A stretch of DNA of 64,000 nt, taken from Adiantum capillus-veneris (Eukaryota; Streptophyta; Polypodiopsida; Polypodiales; Pteridaceae). Below, piece after piece: positions 21,971 to 32,753 of the stretch (position 1 is the stretch's first letter; each line of letters starts with the position of its first letter). The notes below the pieces were generated by a model that saw only the letters and a list, made by a program, of their open reading frames with translations, had not been told where the DNA came from and did no database searches. The stretch covers positions 60,152,253 to 60,216,252 of the forward strand of contig CM043959.1 in NCBI GenBank assembly GCA_014529385.2, in the 5' to 3' direction. A program made the translations under genes and the position numbers.

Positions 21971-23341
21971 TCAAGCACTCATCATTGGTCTTAAAGGTAT
22001 TTCGTCTCTTTTAACTGGTACCTTAGTGCGTTGACATTCATCACACCTTTTCACAAATTCTGCTGCATCTTGAATCATGGTCGGCCACCATATACCTGCA
22101 ACCATAATGATTTTTACGGTTCTCTCTACTGAAAAATGACCACCTGATATGCCTGCATGAGCCTGTTCCAATAATGGAAAGTAGTCATTTTCATGAGGAA
22201 CTAACCTCAGCTGGTCATCAGTTCCTCTTTTGTACAATTGGTCACTAATGAGGGTATACCTATTCGCTTCGATTTGTAAATCCTTTTGTCTAGCTTTAGA
22301 CCAATCTCCTGGAAGCTCCTTATTAGTCAAATAATCCACAATAGCATGACTCCATGCGGGTGCTATTGTTACTTGGTATAATGTGGCATAATCCACAGTG
22401 GTATTGGATGTGCAAAAGTCGCATTTCTTGATGTAATTTGCTACATCGCCTGTCATTCCTGGCCAATACACTCCAAGTCTTCTTAATTGTTCATACATAA
22501 TTTGATTTCCTCTATGGAATCCCCCTGTTTTTGTGTGGGTCTCCTCTAGATACACTTCATACTCCTCTGGGCCTATACACAACCTTAGAATCTCATCGTT
22601 TCCATGATGGTATATTCTTCCCGCAAGCATTGTGTAATTTCGTGCTTGTCTAATGTCTTCTCCCGTGTGTTTGTCATCAAGATTCATTCCATATGTCAAC
22701 AACGAAATAATTTGATATGACCATTTTGGTACCATCTCTATATTAAACAGGTATGCGTCTGGGAGATCATCATCTACTCCGGTAGCTTTTTCACCATGTA
22801 GTAATCGAGAAAGGTGGTCTGCTCTTTGATGAGTTTTTCCTTTCTTAACTACTACCGTAAAATCAAACTCCAGCAACACAATGAACCATCTTACAATTCG
22901 TCCCGTGTTGCAAGGTTTGTTTACTAAGTACAAGAGTGCCTGATGATCCACAAAGAATGTGAATTTGTTCACGAGTAAGTAATGCCGAAATTTCTTTACA
23001 GCATATATCATACCCAATCCTTCTCTTTCAGTGGTAGTATAATTCTTTTCTGCACTGTTGAGTTGTCTACTAGCATAACTGATTGGAAAATCCGTCTTTC
23101 CCTCATCTGGTTGTGCTAATATACAGCCTATTGCAAATGCTGAAGCATCTACATGTACATGGAAGATCTTTGACCAATCTGGTGCTTTTAGAATTGGTGC
23201 AGATACCAGTGCATCTTTTAGTTTCTGGAATGACTCCTCACATTCATTTGTCCAAATGAAGAGCGTGATTAGACTATACAAGGGTTTTGCGATTACCGCG
23301 TACATGTAGATAAAAACTCGGTAGTATCCACAATGTCCCAT
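21971..23341 (-). CDS. Giant gypsy RNase H with two tandem integrase HHCC modules
   Basis: This is an open piece of 456 residues. RNase H occupies about residues 55-180, with HVDASAFAIG (D65), TEREGLGMIYAVKKFRHYL (E106), FVDHQALLYL and a final ADHLSRL. Two zinc modules follow in place of one. The first has H269, H276, C307 and C310; the second has H395, H402, C433 and C436. Both have the spacing H-x6-H-x30-C-x2-C and both are preceded by a Y-T-L-I/YxxG-type lead-in (YTMLAGRIYHHG and YTLISDQLYKRG). The integrase core follows in the next piece. The N-terminal end of the piece is the RT-RNase H connection, with upstream breaks. Confidence 0.9.
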   Translation of the reverse strand: MGHCGYYRVFIYMYAVIAKPLYSLITLFIWTNECEESFQKLKDALVSAPILKAPDWSKIFHVHVDASAFAIGCILAQPDEGKTDFPISYASRQLNSAEKNYTTTEREGLGMIYAVKKFRHYLLVNKFTFFVDHQALLYLVNKPCNTGRIVRWFIVLLEFDFTVVVKKGKTHQRADHLSRLLHGEKATGVDDDLPDAYLFNIEMVPKWSYQIISLLTYGMNLDDKHTGEDIRQARNYTMLAGRIYHHGNDEILRLCIGPEEYEVYLEETHTKTGGFHRGNQIMYEQLRRLGVYWPGMTGDVANYIKKCDFCTSNTTVDYATLYQVTIAPAWSHAIVDYLTNKELPGDWSKARQKDLQIEANRYTLISDQLYKRGTDDQLRLVPHENDYFPLLEQAHAGISGGHFSVERTVKIIMVAGIWWPTMIQDAAEFVKRCDECQRTKVPVKRDEIPLRPMMSA

Positions 23342-24425
23342 AAATGATTGTACCTCTCATACAGTGTTTGGTCTTGGCAATTCTATGATCACCTTTAACT
23401 TGTCTTCATCAGTGGTAATTCCATTAGCGGACACTATGTGGCCTAAGATTTTACCTTGTCGTACCATGAATATGCTTTTTCTGGGTTGAGGCAAATCCTA
23501 TATGTTCTGCATTTTTCGAATACCTTTCTCATATGATCTATATGGTCTTCTCTCAATAGAGAATAGACACACAAGTCGTCCATGTAAATATCCAAGAATT
23601 TTCACAAGTATTCTTTAAAAGCGTGTGTCATTAATCTCTGAAATGTGGTTGGAGCATTGGTCAAGCCAAATGGCATTACCCTAAACGCATATATGCCCCA
23701 TTTTGTTGCAAATGCTATTTTGTATTGATCTTCTAGTTTGACCCCCAATTGGTTATAACCAAAGAATCCGTCCATAAAGCTATAGGCTTGCTTGCCTGCC
23801 ACTCGTTCCAGGACGTGTTCAGTGATAGGAAGAGGGTAGTTAATTTTTCATTTTTCTTGGGTACCACCACTATCGGGGACACCCAGTCCGTGTGTTCTAT
23901 CTCATAAATAAATTCAGCCTCCATAAGTTTGTCTATCTCCTCTTTTATCCTTTTGGCGAATGTCTCGTTATACGTGTAGGGATGTTGTTTGCTTGGCTTT
24001 GCATCAGACTTCAGAAGGATTGAATGTTCACAAATGTTAGGATCCACTCCCTTCAAATCTTTGTACAACCATGCAAATACATCTCGAAATTCCTTAAGTG
24101 TTTTGATCAGTAAGTCCTCTTCTTCTCGACCTAGATCTGTGGCAATGTAAGCATGTCGAGGATTTTCTCGTGGCTCTGCTAAGTCTATTTTCTTGGCATT
24201 CTCTGGCCCATCGTAGAACTCGTTTGATTTAGGCTCCCTCATTGGTTGCTGAACCACCAATCTTCTTTCCTGGATGGTGTACTTACAATAGTGAGGAGGT
24301 ACATCTATCTTTTTACTCCTATCACTAGCGTTCGTTCCATCGCTACTTTCCATTTCAATTGTCCATACATTTTTAATTTTTTGTTTCAACTCATTGTATC
24401 TCGTTTTTCGTTCCATTTTTGTCAT
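23342..24425 (-). pseudogene. Giant gypsy reverse transcriptase, broken
   Basis: The piece 24425-23733 leads in with LLIKTLKEFRDVFAWLYKDL, EHSILLKSDAKP and WVSPIVVVPKKNEK. The block that normally follows (the RVCVDYRKLN region) is missing and the frame changes; the text resumes in another frame at NYPLPITEHVLERV. The piece 23802-23602 has AGKQAYSFMDGFFGYNQ, IAFATKWGIYAF and MPFGLTNAPTTFQR. A stop follows KEYL, then the catalytic YMDD occurs at 23575-23586, followed by more decayed text. The YMDD is intact, but the lost block and stops make this copy inactive. Confidence 0.9.
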
Positions 24426-24445
24426 AATTGGACTACCACAGACAT

Positions 24446-25246
24446 TCAGGTTTTCTGTTGCAACTCTTTTTTTTGGTTTGCTGGTTTAGGTTTCAACAGT
24501 CTGGACTTAAATCCTGAGTCTTCAGCAACCTTAAGAAATCTTCCTGACACTTTATCCTTAGCACAATCAACAGCATGAATGTTCATAAGGAAATTTGTCT
24601 TACCCTTAAACTCTGGCATGGGTCTCAACCTGGTTGGTGTACTGATGTGGTGTCGTTTACTCTTGTATCTTTTTTGGCGTCTCTCACTTTGGTTTAGGAA
24701 ATTGTAGAAGACGTCATTGTCTTGATCTTGATTGTCGTCTCCCTCTGTATTTTCCGACTTCTCGTCATCCGCGTTATCCTTGTTTTCACTTTGATCAGAA
24801 GAATCATAAAATTCTTCTCCTTCCTGCTTGATTTCTTTAGTGGGGATGTCCACATAGCCCACTATCTTAATCTCAAGTTTTGTTTGTGTTTTATGGATCC
24901 TCATATTCTCAGTATCTACCTTGTCCTTGTCCTCCTCCACAATTTTTCTCAACATGTAGGATGGTATGATATCGTAGCCATTCTCATCACAAAATTTGGT
25001 GGGAGTGACTTCATTGACGCATACATCCAATGTAGCCAAAATTTGAGACCATTCTAGGGGTTCGAGCTTCTCTTGAGGAAAAGGTTCTCGTATATAGGCA
25101 TCGTCTTCCAAGACCCTCTCTAGTGTCCTTTCATCGTGGTCAAATTCACTACATTGAGATGCTCCACACATCCATATCTCTTTTTTCTTACAAAGCCACG
25201 CTGGGACTTCTGATCCACTAATGGTGGCTGAGTCAAATTCTTCCAC
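24446..25246 (-). CDS. Giant gypsy protease-RT linker, 266 residues
   Basis: This open piece lies between protease and RT on the same strand. It has no enzyme motif. The first half carries PAWLCKKKEIWMCG and LEPLEWSQILATLDVC; the middle is acidic (DSSDQSENKDNADDEKSENT region); the end is basic with RRQKRYKSKRHH. Family B elements have a comparable unassigned linker. It is probably part of the polyprotein and not a separate gene. Confidence 0.6.
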   Translation of the reverse strand: MEEFDSATISGSEVPAWLCKKKEIWMCGASQCSEFDHDERTLERVLEDDAYIREPFPQEKLEPLEWSQILATLDVCVNEVTPTKFCDENGYDIIPSYMLRKIVEEDKDKVDTENMRIHKTQTKLEIKIVGYVDIPTKEIKQEGEEFYDSSDQSENKDNADDEKSENTEGDDNQDQDNDVFYNFLNQSERRQKRYKSKRHHISTPTRLRPMPEFKGKTNFLMNIHAVDCAKDKVSGRFLKVAEDSGFKSRLLKPKPANQKKELQQKT

Positions 25247-25267
25247 AGGGGTTCTCGTGACATCATG

Positions 25268-26674
25268 TTAGCTATGATTTTTCATGTTTACGCGTGTAGT
25301 AGTTTCAACATGTCTTAGATACAAATAATCATACCCCCAGTCTTGCACCATTTTGAGTTGCCTCATGAACGGTCTACCAAGGATAATTTCATAGTTGTTC
25401 TTCTTTCCAAAATCTACTATGGCAAAGGTATGTTCGTACTCTATGCCACAGGAGGATACCACAATTGCCTCAAGCAATCCTATAGGACTTTCTATGTGCC
25501 CATCCGCCAGTTGCAATTTCATTCTAGTTGTTCGTATTGTTGGTTTTCCCCATTTTTCCCATAGCAATTTGGTCGCAATGGAAATGCCAGCTCCTCTATC
25601 AAGTATTGCCTTAGTCTCTATGCCATTATACTCAACTGGTAGGGTCGTGTTGCCATCTTCACCCTCACAATACTCTCCTACCTTGTTGAGTGGCACTGGT
25701 CTAGTGTTGACTTTCTTCGGTTCTGTGTCATTAAGCTCGGTTTCGAAGAACTTAAGAGGCGTCCTTATGCCAAATTTTTCAAGACATTTGCCCACTTCCG
25801 TCCACATGCTTGGCCTAATTTTTAACAATTCTGCCAATGTGATTGTACACTTGACCGGAGTGGTCAACAAGTCTGTCAGGATTTTAGTGTCCAATTGATT
25901 TGAACCGCCTATTCTCTGAGAAGGTACTCTTCGAATTTCTGACCTTGCCTCATAGTTCCCTATATATGATGGCAAAGTTCTGAGAGATTGTGGTCTGCTA
26001 TCTTCGGATGCAACTGAACCATTATCCCCTTGAAATGATTTAACGTCCAAATCCCATGGAGTCTTATTCAAGTTCAGCTCCGAGAAAGGCGCTGACTTGA
26101 CTGTTTTTGTCTCATATTTTTCTTGAGCTTTTCGCACCGTTTCCCATAGCTCTTCAAGCCAATTTTCTTCCACAATAGGGGAATATGGTGGAAAATCTTT
26201 CAGTGATTCATCAGTGCTATTAGGTACGTTTTTTGCATCCTCTACATCCGCCAAGGATTTAATGTTTTCTATCTTGTCGGGTATCCTTTGTTCGGTTTTG
26301 TGAGGTGTTTCATTGTTTGGTGGTTTGATTACTCTATCTCCTGCTTCCATAGGTGGAGGCTCCAGTAAAGCTTGTGCAGTTTCAGTCAGCTGTTTGCACA
26401 TCTCTAGTCTCTGTTTTTCTATCTCTGGATATGGATATGTCATCCACCTTTGCTCTAGGGTCTGTCTGTTCTTCAATCTTGCTTCATATGCTTGCAAGAT
26501 TGCATCTAAGGGTTCATTGATCTTATCTACCAATACCGACCCTCCTGAGCTTGCATTCTTTGGTCCTTCCGTTGATTTTAGAGAGTCGGAATCTCTTTGC
26601 TGTTTAAGTTTCTCTCGAGCTATCGTTAGCTCAGCTTCTACATCTTTTTGTTTTTGCTCACGTCTAGCTTTCAT
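25268..26674 (-). CDS. Giant gypsy protease region (DRGAG active site)
   Basis: This is an open piece of 468 residues. The first part is a charged, coiled-coil-like segment (KARREQKQKDVEAEL). The protease is at the C-terminal end: NTTLPVEYNGIETKAIL, then DRGAGISIATK near residue 360, and EIILGRPFMRQLKMV near 430. It aligns by eye with the family B protease, where the active site is DGGAG. Arginine in place of serine or threonine in D-[ST]-G should impair activity, unless these families use another residue; Athila/Tat elements are known to use D-L-G. The ORF start overlaps the end of the preceding piece by ATGA. Confidence 0.85.
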   Translation of the reverse strand: MKARREQKQKDVEAELTIAREKLKQQRDSDSLKSTEGPKNASSGGSVLVDKINEPLDAILQAYEARLKNRQTLEQRWMTYPYPEIEKQRLEMCKQLTETAQALLEPPPMEAGDRVIKPPNNETPHKTEQRIPDKIENIKSLADVEDAKNVPNSTDESLKDFPPYSPIVEENWLEELWETVRKAQEKYETKTVKSAPFSELNLNKTPWDLDVKSFQGDNGSVASEDSRPQSLRTLPSYIGNYEARSEIRRVPSQRIGGSNQLDTKILTDLLTTPVKCTITLAELLKIRPSMWTEVGKCLEKFGIRTPLKFFETELNDTEPKKVNTRPVPLNKVGEYCEGEDGNTTLPVEYNGIETKAILDRGAGISIATKLLWEKWGKPTIRTTRMKLQLADGHIESPIGLLEAIVVSSCGIEYEHTFAIVDFGKKNNYEIILGRPFMRQLKMVQDWGYDYLYLRHVETTTRVNMKNHS

Positions 26675-27050
26675 TTTCGCTCTTCGTTCTTTCCAAGGAT
26701 TATCACGACTGACGCTAGACTTGTCAGTCTTGATTTCTTCTTGATTTGATCGTTACTCTTGGGATGATTGTCATTTTTCCTTGCTTGGGCTCTTGTCAAG
26801 ACTTTAACAGGAATTGGAGTTTCATTTTCTGACCCTCCACTGGACGGTAGCGCTCCCAGCATATTCAAGGTAGTTTTTTCTCCTTTGCTCGAGTTTTTAG
26901 GGCAATCAGGGATCAAGTGAGTAATTCCACACTCCGTGCAATATGCGTTGACCCTAATGATTTCGTCATGAGGGCAGTCCCTCAGCCAATGGTCTCCTCC
27001 ACACTTGTAGCATGGTCCTTTAGGCTGTTGAGGTGCTCCTAGGGCTCCTC
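26671..27050 (-). pseudogene. Giant gypsy gag C-terminal zinc knuckles
   Basis: Just after the TAA that ends the gag piece, the same strand encodes two CCHC-like knuckles: CYKCGGDHWLRDC and CTECGITHLIPDC, both with C-x2-C-x3-H-x4-C spacing. These bind genomic RNA in the nucleocapsid. A frameshift near the end (26674-26740) separates this piece from the protease region. Confidence 0.8.
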
Positions 27051-27051
27051 T

Positions 27052-29508
27052 TTATTGGTGTGCAATTCTTTGCCTGCTCATGCCTCTGTTGGCTATGAAC
27101 AACAATGTTCTTTCATCCAGGCTATATCGCCCTTCTCCTGCTGCCTGTGCAGCAGTTGGTGGTCCTGTATTTCCTATCATGCTCCATGGTTCTGGTGTGG
27201 AGGGTTCGTCCGGTGAATAATAGACAGAGTTCGCCGCATATCCATTGGGCTCGTCGTAGTATGCATGCATAGGTACCAAAGCCTTCTCGTCCAACTCAGT
27301 TACTGTGGGTGTGTATCTTATGCCGACTGATCGTAATCCTGGTAGAGGTGGTTGTTGTCCCAACACTGGTTGTGGTCTTTCTACGCCTACAGGTCTTGGT
27401 AGGTTGCCTGTTTGATATCTAAGCATCGGTGGGACTTGAGGAGATGTCGCCTGATCTTGCGGAGCATATGGTCGTTCTCTCACATATCCCTTGTTATAAT
27501 AACACTCCTTCGTCCCATGGTTTGTCCATTTTTGTTCAATCGCACACCATTTTGGTTGTTTAGCTTGTGGTTTGGAATACAAGTTAATCTTTTTAAGCAC
27601 TTCCTCTACAAGCTGCTCTTGGCTTACCGCTACTTCCCCCTTCCGTGTTGTCGTAGCAGACTTGCCTCCACTTTGTTGTGAGGAAGAATCATCGTCAAGA
27701 TCCTTGAACTCACCCTCTTTGTAGATCGCACAATTGTCCACAAGGTATAGAGCTTCCTTGGTTAAATCATTCAACGTAGTGCTCCTTTTCATATGTAAGT
27801 CCTTTTGAAGATCTGCATTTCTTAGTCCTTGTATAAATATAAGCATAAGTCTGGACTGAGTTGGCAGTTCTTCCACGGGACAGAACTTAACATATCTTTT
27901 TAATCGGAGGGCGGCCTTCCGCACGGACTCTCCATCTTTCTGTTTGAATTTATGGATTTGCGAGACTGTATTATGATCTATCCCCCTTTGTGAGAATTCC
28001 TCGATAAACTCGTCAAACACTTCCTCCATAGACTCAAAGTCTCTTCGCTCCACCGAGTCAAACCATGTAGCCGCATCATCCTCTAAGGTTAAACCGAATC
28101 CTGCAAATTGGGTAGGAAAGTCTAACACCTCTTCACCTCTAATTACACGCACAAAGGCTGCTACATGATCTCTTGGATCCCTGCTTCCCGTATATTTCTT
28201 GTTTACCCATTTTTGCAATTGAGAAGGTCTAATTCTACGATGGTCTCCAAATCTCATCATGGGATCTCCCCGTCCTAGTCGATATACCTCCTCTGGTCTC
28301 CTGTAGTGGCCAGGTTCCTCTCCCAATGGTGTTCCTAATCCATAATTTCTAGCAGTTCTCGTGAGAGATGGTTCATCTCTCCGAACTCGTTCTCGGGGTG
28401 TTCTTCCAAGCTCAGTTGACCCCTGAGTATTTGGCTTACTCTCTCCTTGATACTGTGCATAGAGTGGTGGTTCTTGTAAATCCCTTAACCCTCGTGCGGT
28501 TTGATAACCCTCTCGGGTTCGGTCTTGTTCTAATGTAGCACTCTATCGAAACCATGCCTGCAGTGATGGCTGAGTAGCTGGTTGGTCCTGGTAGTTGGAT
28601 GTCGGTGGTCGGGTAGAATGTGAGGTAACATCATACTCTTCTGAAAAGGGATTAGTCGACTTGCTAGGGGTGTAGGTGGCTCTTGGTACCTCGTCGGGGC
28701 CATAGGTCGATGCTCCCGGAACTGTTGCCTTTTCAACCTCTTCTGGGAGAATACGTTTGTATTCTCGCCCGTATCTGTCAACAAAAAAAATATCCTTCCC
28801 CATAGCAGTTTCATAAGAAAATAAGTAAAGAACCTTGTCTTTGCTTAATTCATTTGGGTAGGGTTCCTTGCATCGAAAGTAAGAGAATATTCCCTCGCTT
28901 TCATGCTTGTAAATCCCCACATTCTCATTATAGGTTGGGACCCTGGTTGTTTTCTTATCATACATAAAAAGCGCTCCAGGTCGATCAATGTTAGGAGGCG
29001 GTTCTTTGGTTTCTGAAACCATTTTCCCTTTTGCCACGTTATCCCCATATCTGTTGTAATCCTCAGGGTTACTCACTATCAGATAGTGGTTTCCCTTTTC
29101 GTCTCTGAATCTGTCTCCATCATCGTAGACTCGAATTATCTCTAGTCTCTGAGCCGGTCTTTCTTCAATACAAATACACTTGCGTCCCTGATAGTCAGAA
29201 TAGACTAGGGCTCCCCTCGAGTTAGTTCCTTCCAAGAATATTATAGTGAACTGGGTTTCGTTTAAAGGATGTAGGGAGGTGCTCCCTCCTGGCATTGGTC
29301 CTTCACCGTTGAAACCTACTAGCTGTTGACTCTCCATCATGAAGAAGGACTTTTCCGACGAAGTGTCAGTATCACTACCCTCTTCAATGATTGGTGCCAA
29401 TGGGTCTAGTCTCGTCTGAGTTACACTCTCTTCTGTGGACGTGGTGCTAATTTGACTTTTGACACTTTTAGCTCCCGACTTAACAAAGGCTCCTGACCTT
29501 AAATACAT
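27052..29508 (-). pseudogene. Giant gypsy gag, one in-frame stop
   Basis: The ATG at 29508 starts MYLRSGAF. The first 321 residues are acidic and unlike known domains. A TAG at 28543-28545 interrupts the frame, which then continues in phase to 27052. The second part has the Retrotrans_gag fold text: RDPRDHVAAFVRV, AATWFDSVERRDFESMEEVF, DGESVRKAALRLKRYV and LMLIFIQGLRNADLQKDL. It would form the capsid. The start motif M-x-LRSG is shared with the gag of the element at 36539-45473. Confidence 0.9.
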
Positions 29509-31010
29509 AAGAATGAAAGTTTTGTTGCAAACTTAAAGCTTACCTAGACTCCTTCTTCCTGTATAGCTTTGTGATGACCTCCTTCTGGGATATACACAAG
29601 GATGGTTAGTCTGTTCACAAGTGTTTTCCCTGAATTACCAATAAATCTTTCAAGTATATACAACAACCACTTAGTGAGTCTTCTGGTGGTCCAATTTCAA
29701 TTATGAAATGACGGCTGGGATCTATATAGAGAGTATGTCCTAGCAGTATAGTCACAAATTGCAAAAAGTGTCTGATTCACTACTTCCTTAGTCTATCGCG
29801 ATAGACTGACATTTGCTCTGGCACAAGTCAATTCAAAATTGTGACTTTACCCTTGAGTTCCAGTTACCCTCTATAGCCTATCCCCCAAGTTTTGTGAAGT
29901 TTGGACACTTGGGTTGGGTTTTGGTCCCATTTTAGTATTTCAGTTGGAGCTTGATTCTCTATCTGAACCTCAGCTTGACCTTCAGTGATCTAAATGCCTT
30001 GAATTTTGGTGTGTCTGCTATTTAGGCCCTGATAAAGCTCTCCCTAGGGAAAATTTGAAAGAAAAGTTCCCCAGCAGAAATTTCCTTGGTCTATCGCGAT
30101 AGACTGAGCACTTTCTCCATTTTCAGCTTTTTTTCCAAAGTTTTCTCCACAATTGGTTTAGCCTCCCCTTGTGTAGTGCATTGACTAATTTTGGCACTGT
30201 TTGGACATTTGGTCAAAGACTTCTTGCCCTTGTCTCTGAATTCAGACTCCAAACACTAGTTTTGAAGTTTTGGGGTCAAAATTGGTGTTCAAATTCACTC
30301 AATTTTTGTGAGTACCCTTGTATTGATGTGTTAAGCTTGTGGTATAAGGGTTTTTTGCTTGTTGCTAGACAAACACCACCTTCACCAGTCTATCGTGATA
30401 GACCAGGCAGTGAGCAATGGGGACTTAATTTTTTGTCTGTTTTTGCATAGTCTTGTTCCCTGTGTCCATATAAGTCTATCCCCCAAGTTTTATGAAGTTT
30501 GGACTTATTTTGACCTCAAACTCAAGCACTTCACAAATTTCACTTTTCTCTGACAATTCTCAACTCCATTGCACTTCAAGTGATGCAAATTTGATGACAC
30601 TGCATCTTAAACTTGTGCACATCAGTCATACCTCATGACACAGTCAGTTTACCCTTGGCTAATGGTTATATCTCATCTTGGCCTCTTTAGGTTCACTTAG
30701 TGTTTCCTTATGACAATCACTTGTTTCTTTTTTTTGTTTGTTTTCTGCGGTTTTATAGCGTTTTTCTACTCTATTTCTTCACGAGTATAACAAGCACTCA
30801 AAACCAAAAACCATAACTCCACATTATCCTATTTAACTAAATCTAACTAGTCGCAGACCTTCGGCAAGACACAGGCTTCCTAGCTATCCACTAGACCTCA
30901 GGATACTCTATCCTGGATCTTGTTCTAAAAGTTTAAGCTCTCTCTAGTCAAAACTAAAGTAAGCTAACCATCACACGAGTGACGTAGATCTCCCTACTTA
31001 AGGTCTTGTG
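29509..31010 (-). other. Leader of the giant element with regularly spaced palindromes
   Basis: This is non-coding sequence between primer site and gag. Palindromes of the same consensus as in the 3' spacer lie at 29790-29807, 30089-30104 and 30388-30403, 298-299 bases apart. The intervening text repeats loosely (for example CCCCAAGTTTTRTGAAGTTTGGAC occurs near 29885 and 30480, here in IUPAC form), so this is a decayed tandem repeat. A role in packaging, dimerisation or protein binding is only speculation. Confidence 0.65.
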
Positions 31011-31028
31011 TCCCCGGCAACGGCGCCA
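31011..31028 (-). other. Primer-binding site, tRNA-Asp type
   Basis: The plus strand reads TCCCCGGCAACGGCGCCA, matching the 3' end of plant tRNA-Asp(GUC). The element's sense strand is therefore complementary to it, one base from the 5' LTR. Confidence 0.9.
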
Positions 31029-31029
31029 A

Positions 31030-31963
31030 TGTTTTAGGGAAAAACTACTCCCCTGTTCATACTCACGAGCACGACACAGACAACATACTTATCATCCGAT
31101 GACACGACTAACCCGTAGGTGCACGTAGGCAATCTCGTTAGCTTGTCAGGCTGAGACCAATCTACACATACACACTTTTATGATGCATCAATCACTAACC
31201 CTGGTAGAATGCAACCCACTCTATCCCTAAACGCTCACAACACCGTTTACACGTCCAATGAACTCGGAATCGCATCAAACTTACTAGGCAACATCCTCTC
31301 ACTAGGAAATACTTACCTATAACTTTCTAATCTCACCAGATTTGAACCCTAGCTATCTCGAATACTGTCGCGATAGACCAACAGGTCATAATGCAAAAGT
31401 GGGCGAAACTTAAGTTTATCAGTATCTATGTGTAGCTAATCTATTTCTCATTCCATGAAGCACTTGATTATTGAAAACAGACACCGTTTGTGCTACTTAC
31501 AAGCAAAACAAGCGCGAGGAAGAATCGATCGTGATCAACTCGAAACGGCGAATGCGTGGAGTGGGCGCGTAGCTCTCGAAGAGACTACCGCGATGGTGTG
31601 GTCGCGTAGTGAATCTGGTGACGGAGAAGCGCGTAGCGAAGAGGATAAGACACACTCACTCTCTCTCTCTCTCTCTCTCAGACTCATACGACACAGGATT
31701 AATATTCAAAAAGATGTTTTTTTTTTAAAATGGTTCTAAGGTGACTTTTATACTTTAGTCACCTTAGCTCAGAAATGTACATGGGGTTCTCTTGCTCATG
31801 ATTACAAAGTGGGAATAAATCTGAGTCCTAACTAACTGACTAATATTTACATAATCCAGACGAATGGATCAAAATGATAAGACGTCTTTGACATAAAAAA
31901 TGGAATTTGATATGCTTTACAAGATGGGCTCATTACAATAGTTGGACCAATGGGGCTCCAACA
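31030..31963 (-). repeat. Giant gypsy 5' LTR
   Basis: This 934-bp partner of 12567-13500 has small indels in the CT and T runs only. It carries the same TATA inverted repeat (31737-31766) and CT tract (about 31656-31680). Confidence 0.96.
31737..31766 (-). promoter_or_regulatory. TATA box in the loop of a perfect inverted repeat (5' LTR copy)
   Basis: Arms of 10 bp (31737-31746 and 31757-31766) flank the loop. TATAAAAG on the minus strand lies at 31745-31752. This is the promoter-bearing LTR of the giant element. Confidence 0.6.
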
Positions 31964-32040
31964 CTATCCATTGCCATATTCAGAACATGTGCTTGAAGAA
32001 GTAGCAGGTAAGGCGGCTTATAGTTTCCTAGATGGGTACT
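31964..32040 (+). pseudogene. Family B RT stub beyond the giant element
   Basis: The translation YPLPYSEHVLEEVAGKAAYS, then FLDGY, continues the RT that stops at 12566. The homology ends abruptly after about 32030, where a stop follows, so most of the RT and everything 3' of it has been deleted from this copy. Confidence 0.8.
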
Positions 32041-32753
32041 TGGCTAATTGCTTGAATGATTACTAATTAGATTAATATTTATGCAATAGATCATGGATAC
32101 GGAGAATTAGAGAGTATCTAATGAGTATTTTGACTATGATTATGCATACTAGATGCGGAATTAAGAGGATATTAGAGAGGGAATTACGACAAACATGAAT
32201 TAAATCGAAAATTATCGAGGTTACAGCTGAATTCCTCTCAAAATTCTGATGCAAGGGCCTTCTTGAGACGAGAAAAGGGCAGCACCTTCCCTTCTAGCTC
32301 CTCTTCCAAAGACTATGTCTGCGGCAGCATCTCCTCAAGGTGTGTGTGTGTGTAGGAGTGTGTGTGTGTGTGTGTACTTAGTGTGTGTGTGTGAGCATAT
32401 ATATGTCCTTGTGTGTGTGTTATCATGCTCTTATATAGGCTCACAAGCTGAAAAGATCGAATTTTCTTGCTATATGTATGTGGAGGAGTACTCACTTCAT
32501 GCATGGCAGCTCTAGTTGCATACTTACCAAGTGTCCCAACCTGCTCAAGAGCTCACTTAGTCTCTCTCTCTCTCTTGCATGGAAAGTAGCCCACGAGCCC
32601 TGTGAGTGTGTGAGGGCACCCTCTTATTGCCAAACTCAGTCTTCAGTGGCCTCGAGCCAATTCCCACACAGCCCCCGAGTCCCGGTGCCTCCCCGCACAA
32701 CTTTAGGAAAATTTAATTTTAACCTAAGACGCGCAATACGAATCAGAATTTAA
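32041..32753. other. Unassigned interval with GT microsatellite
   Basis: No gene is recognised. An interrupted GT run lies at 32339-32420 and a short TC run near 32560-32575. Confidence 0.5.

Larger units (their letters stand above)
12567..31963 (-). mobile_element. Giant Ty3/gypsy LTR retrotransposon, 19.4 kb
   Basis: The element has 934-bp LTRs at 12567-13500 (3') and 31030-31963 (5'), both TG...CA, with roughly 19 substitutions between them by eye. The target duplication is ATATC on the left and CTATC on the right, one mismatch. The primer site is tRNA-Asp type and a purine tract abuts the 3' LTR. In sense order it holds a leader with palindromes, gag, zinc knuckles, protease, RT, RNase H, a double HHCC module, integrase, a second protease, a basic ORF, a second palindrome-bearing non-coding region and a coiled-coil ORF. 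It is disabled by several stops and frameshifts. The protease style and tRNA-Asp primer suggest the plant non-chromovirus (Tat/Athila-like) side of gypsy, which is inference. Confidence 0.96.

Noticed and set aside
31011-31028. Possible tRNA-Asp gene
   Set aside because: Only the 18-base 3' end matches, directly beside an LTR; this is a primer-binding site and no cloverleaf surrounds it.
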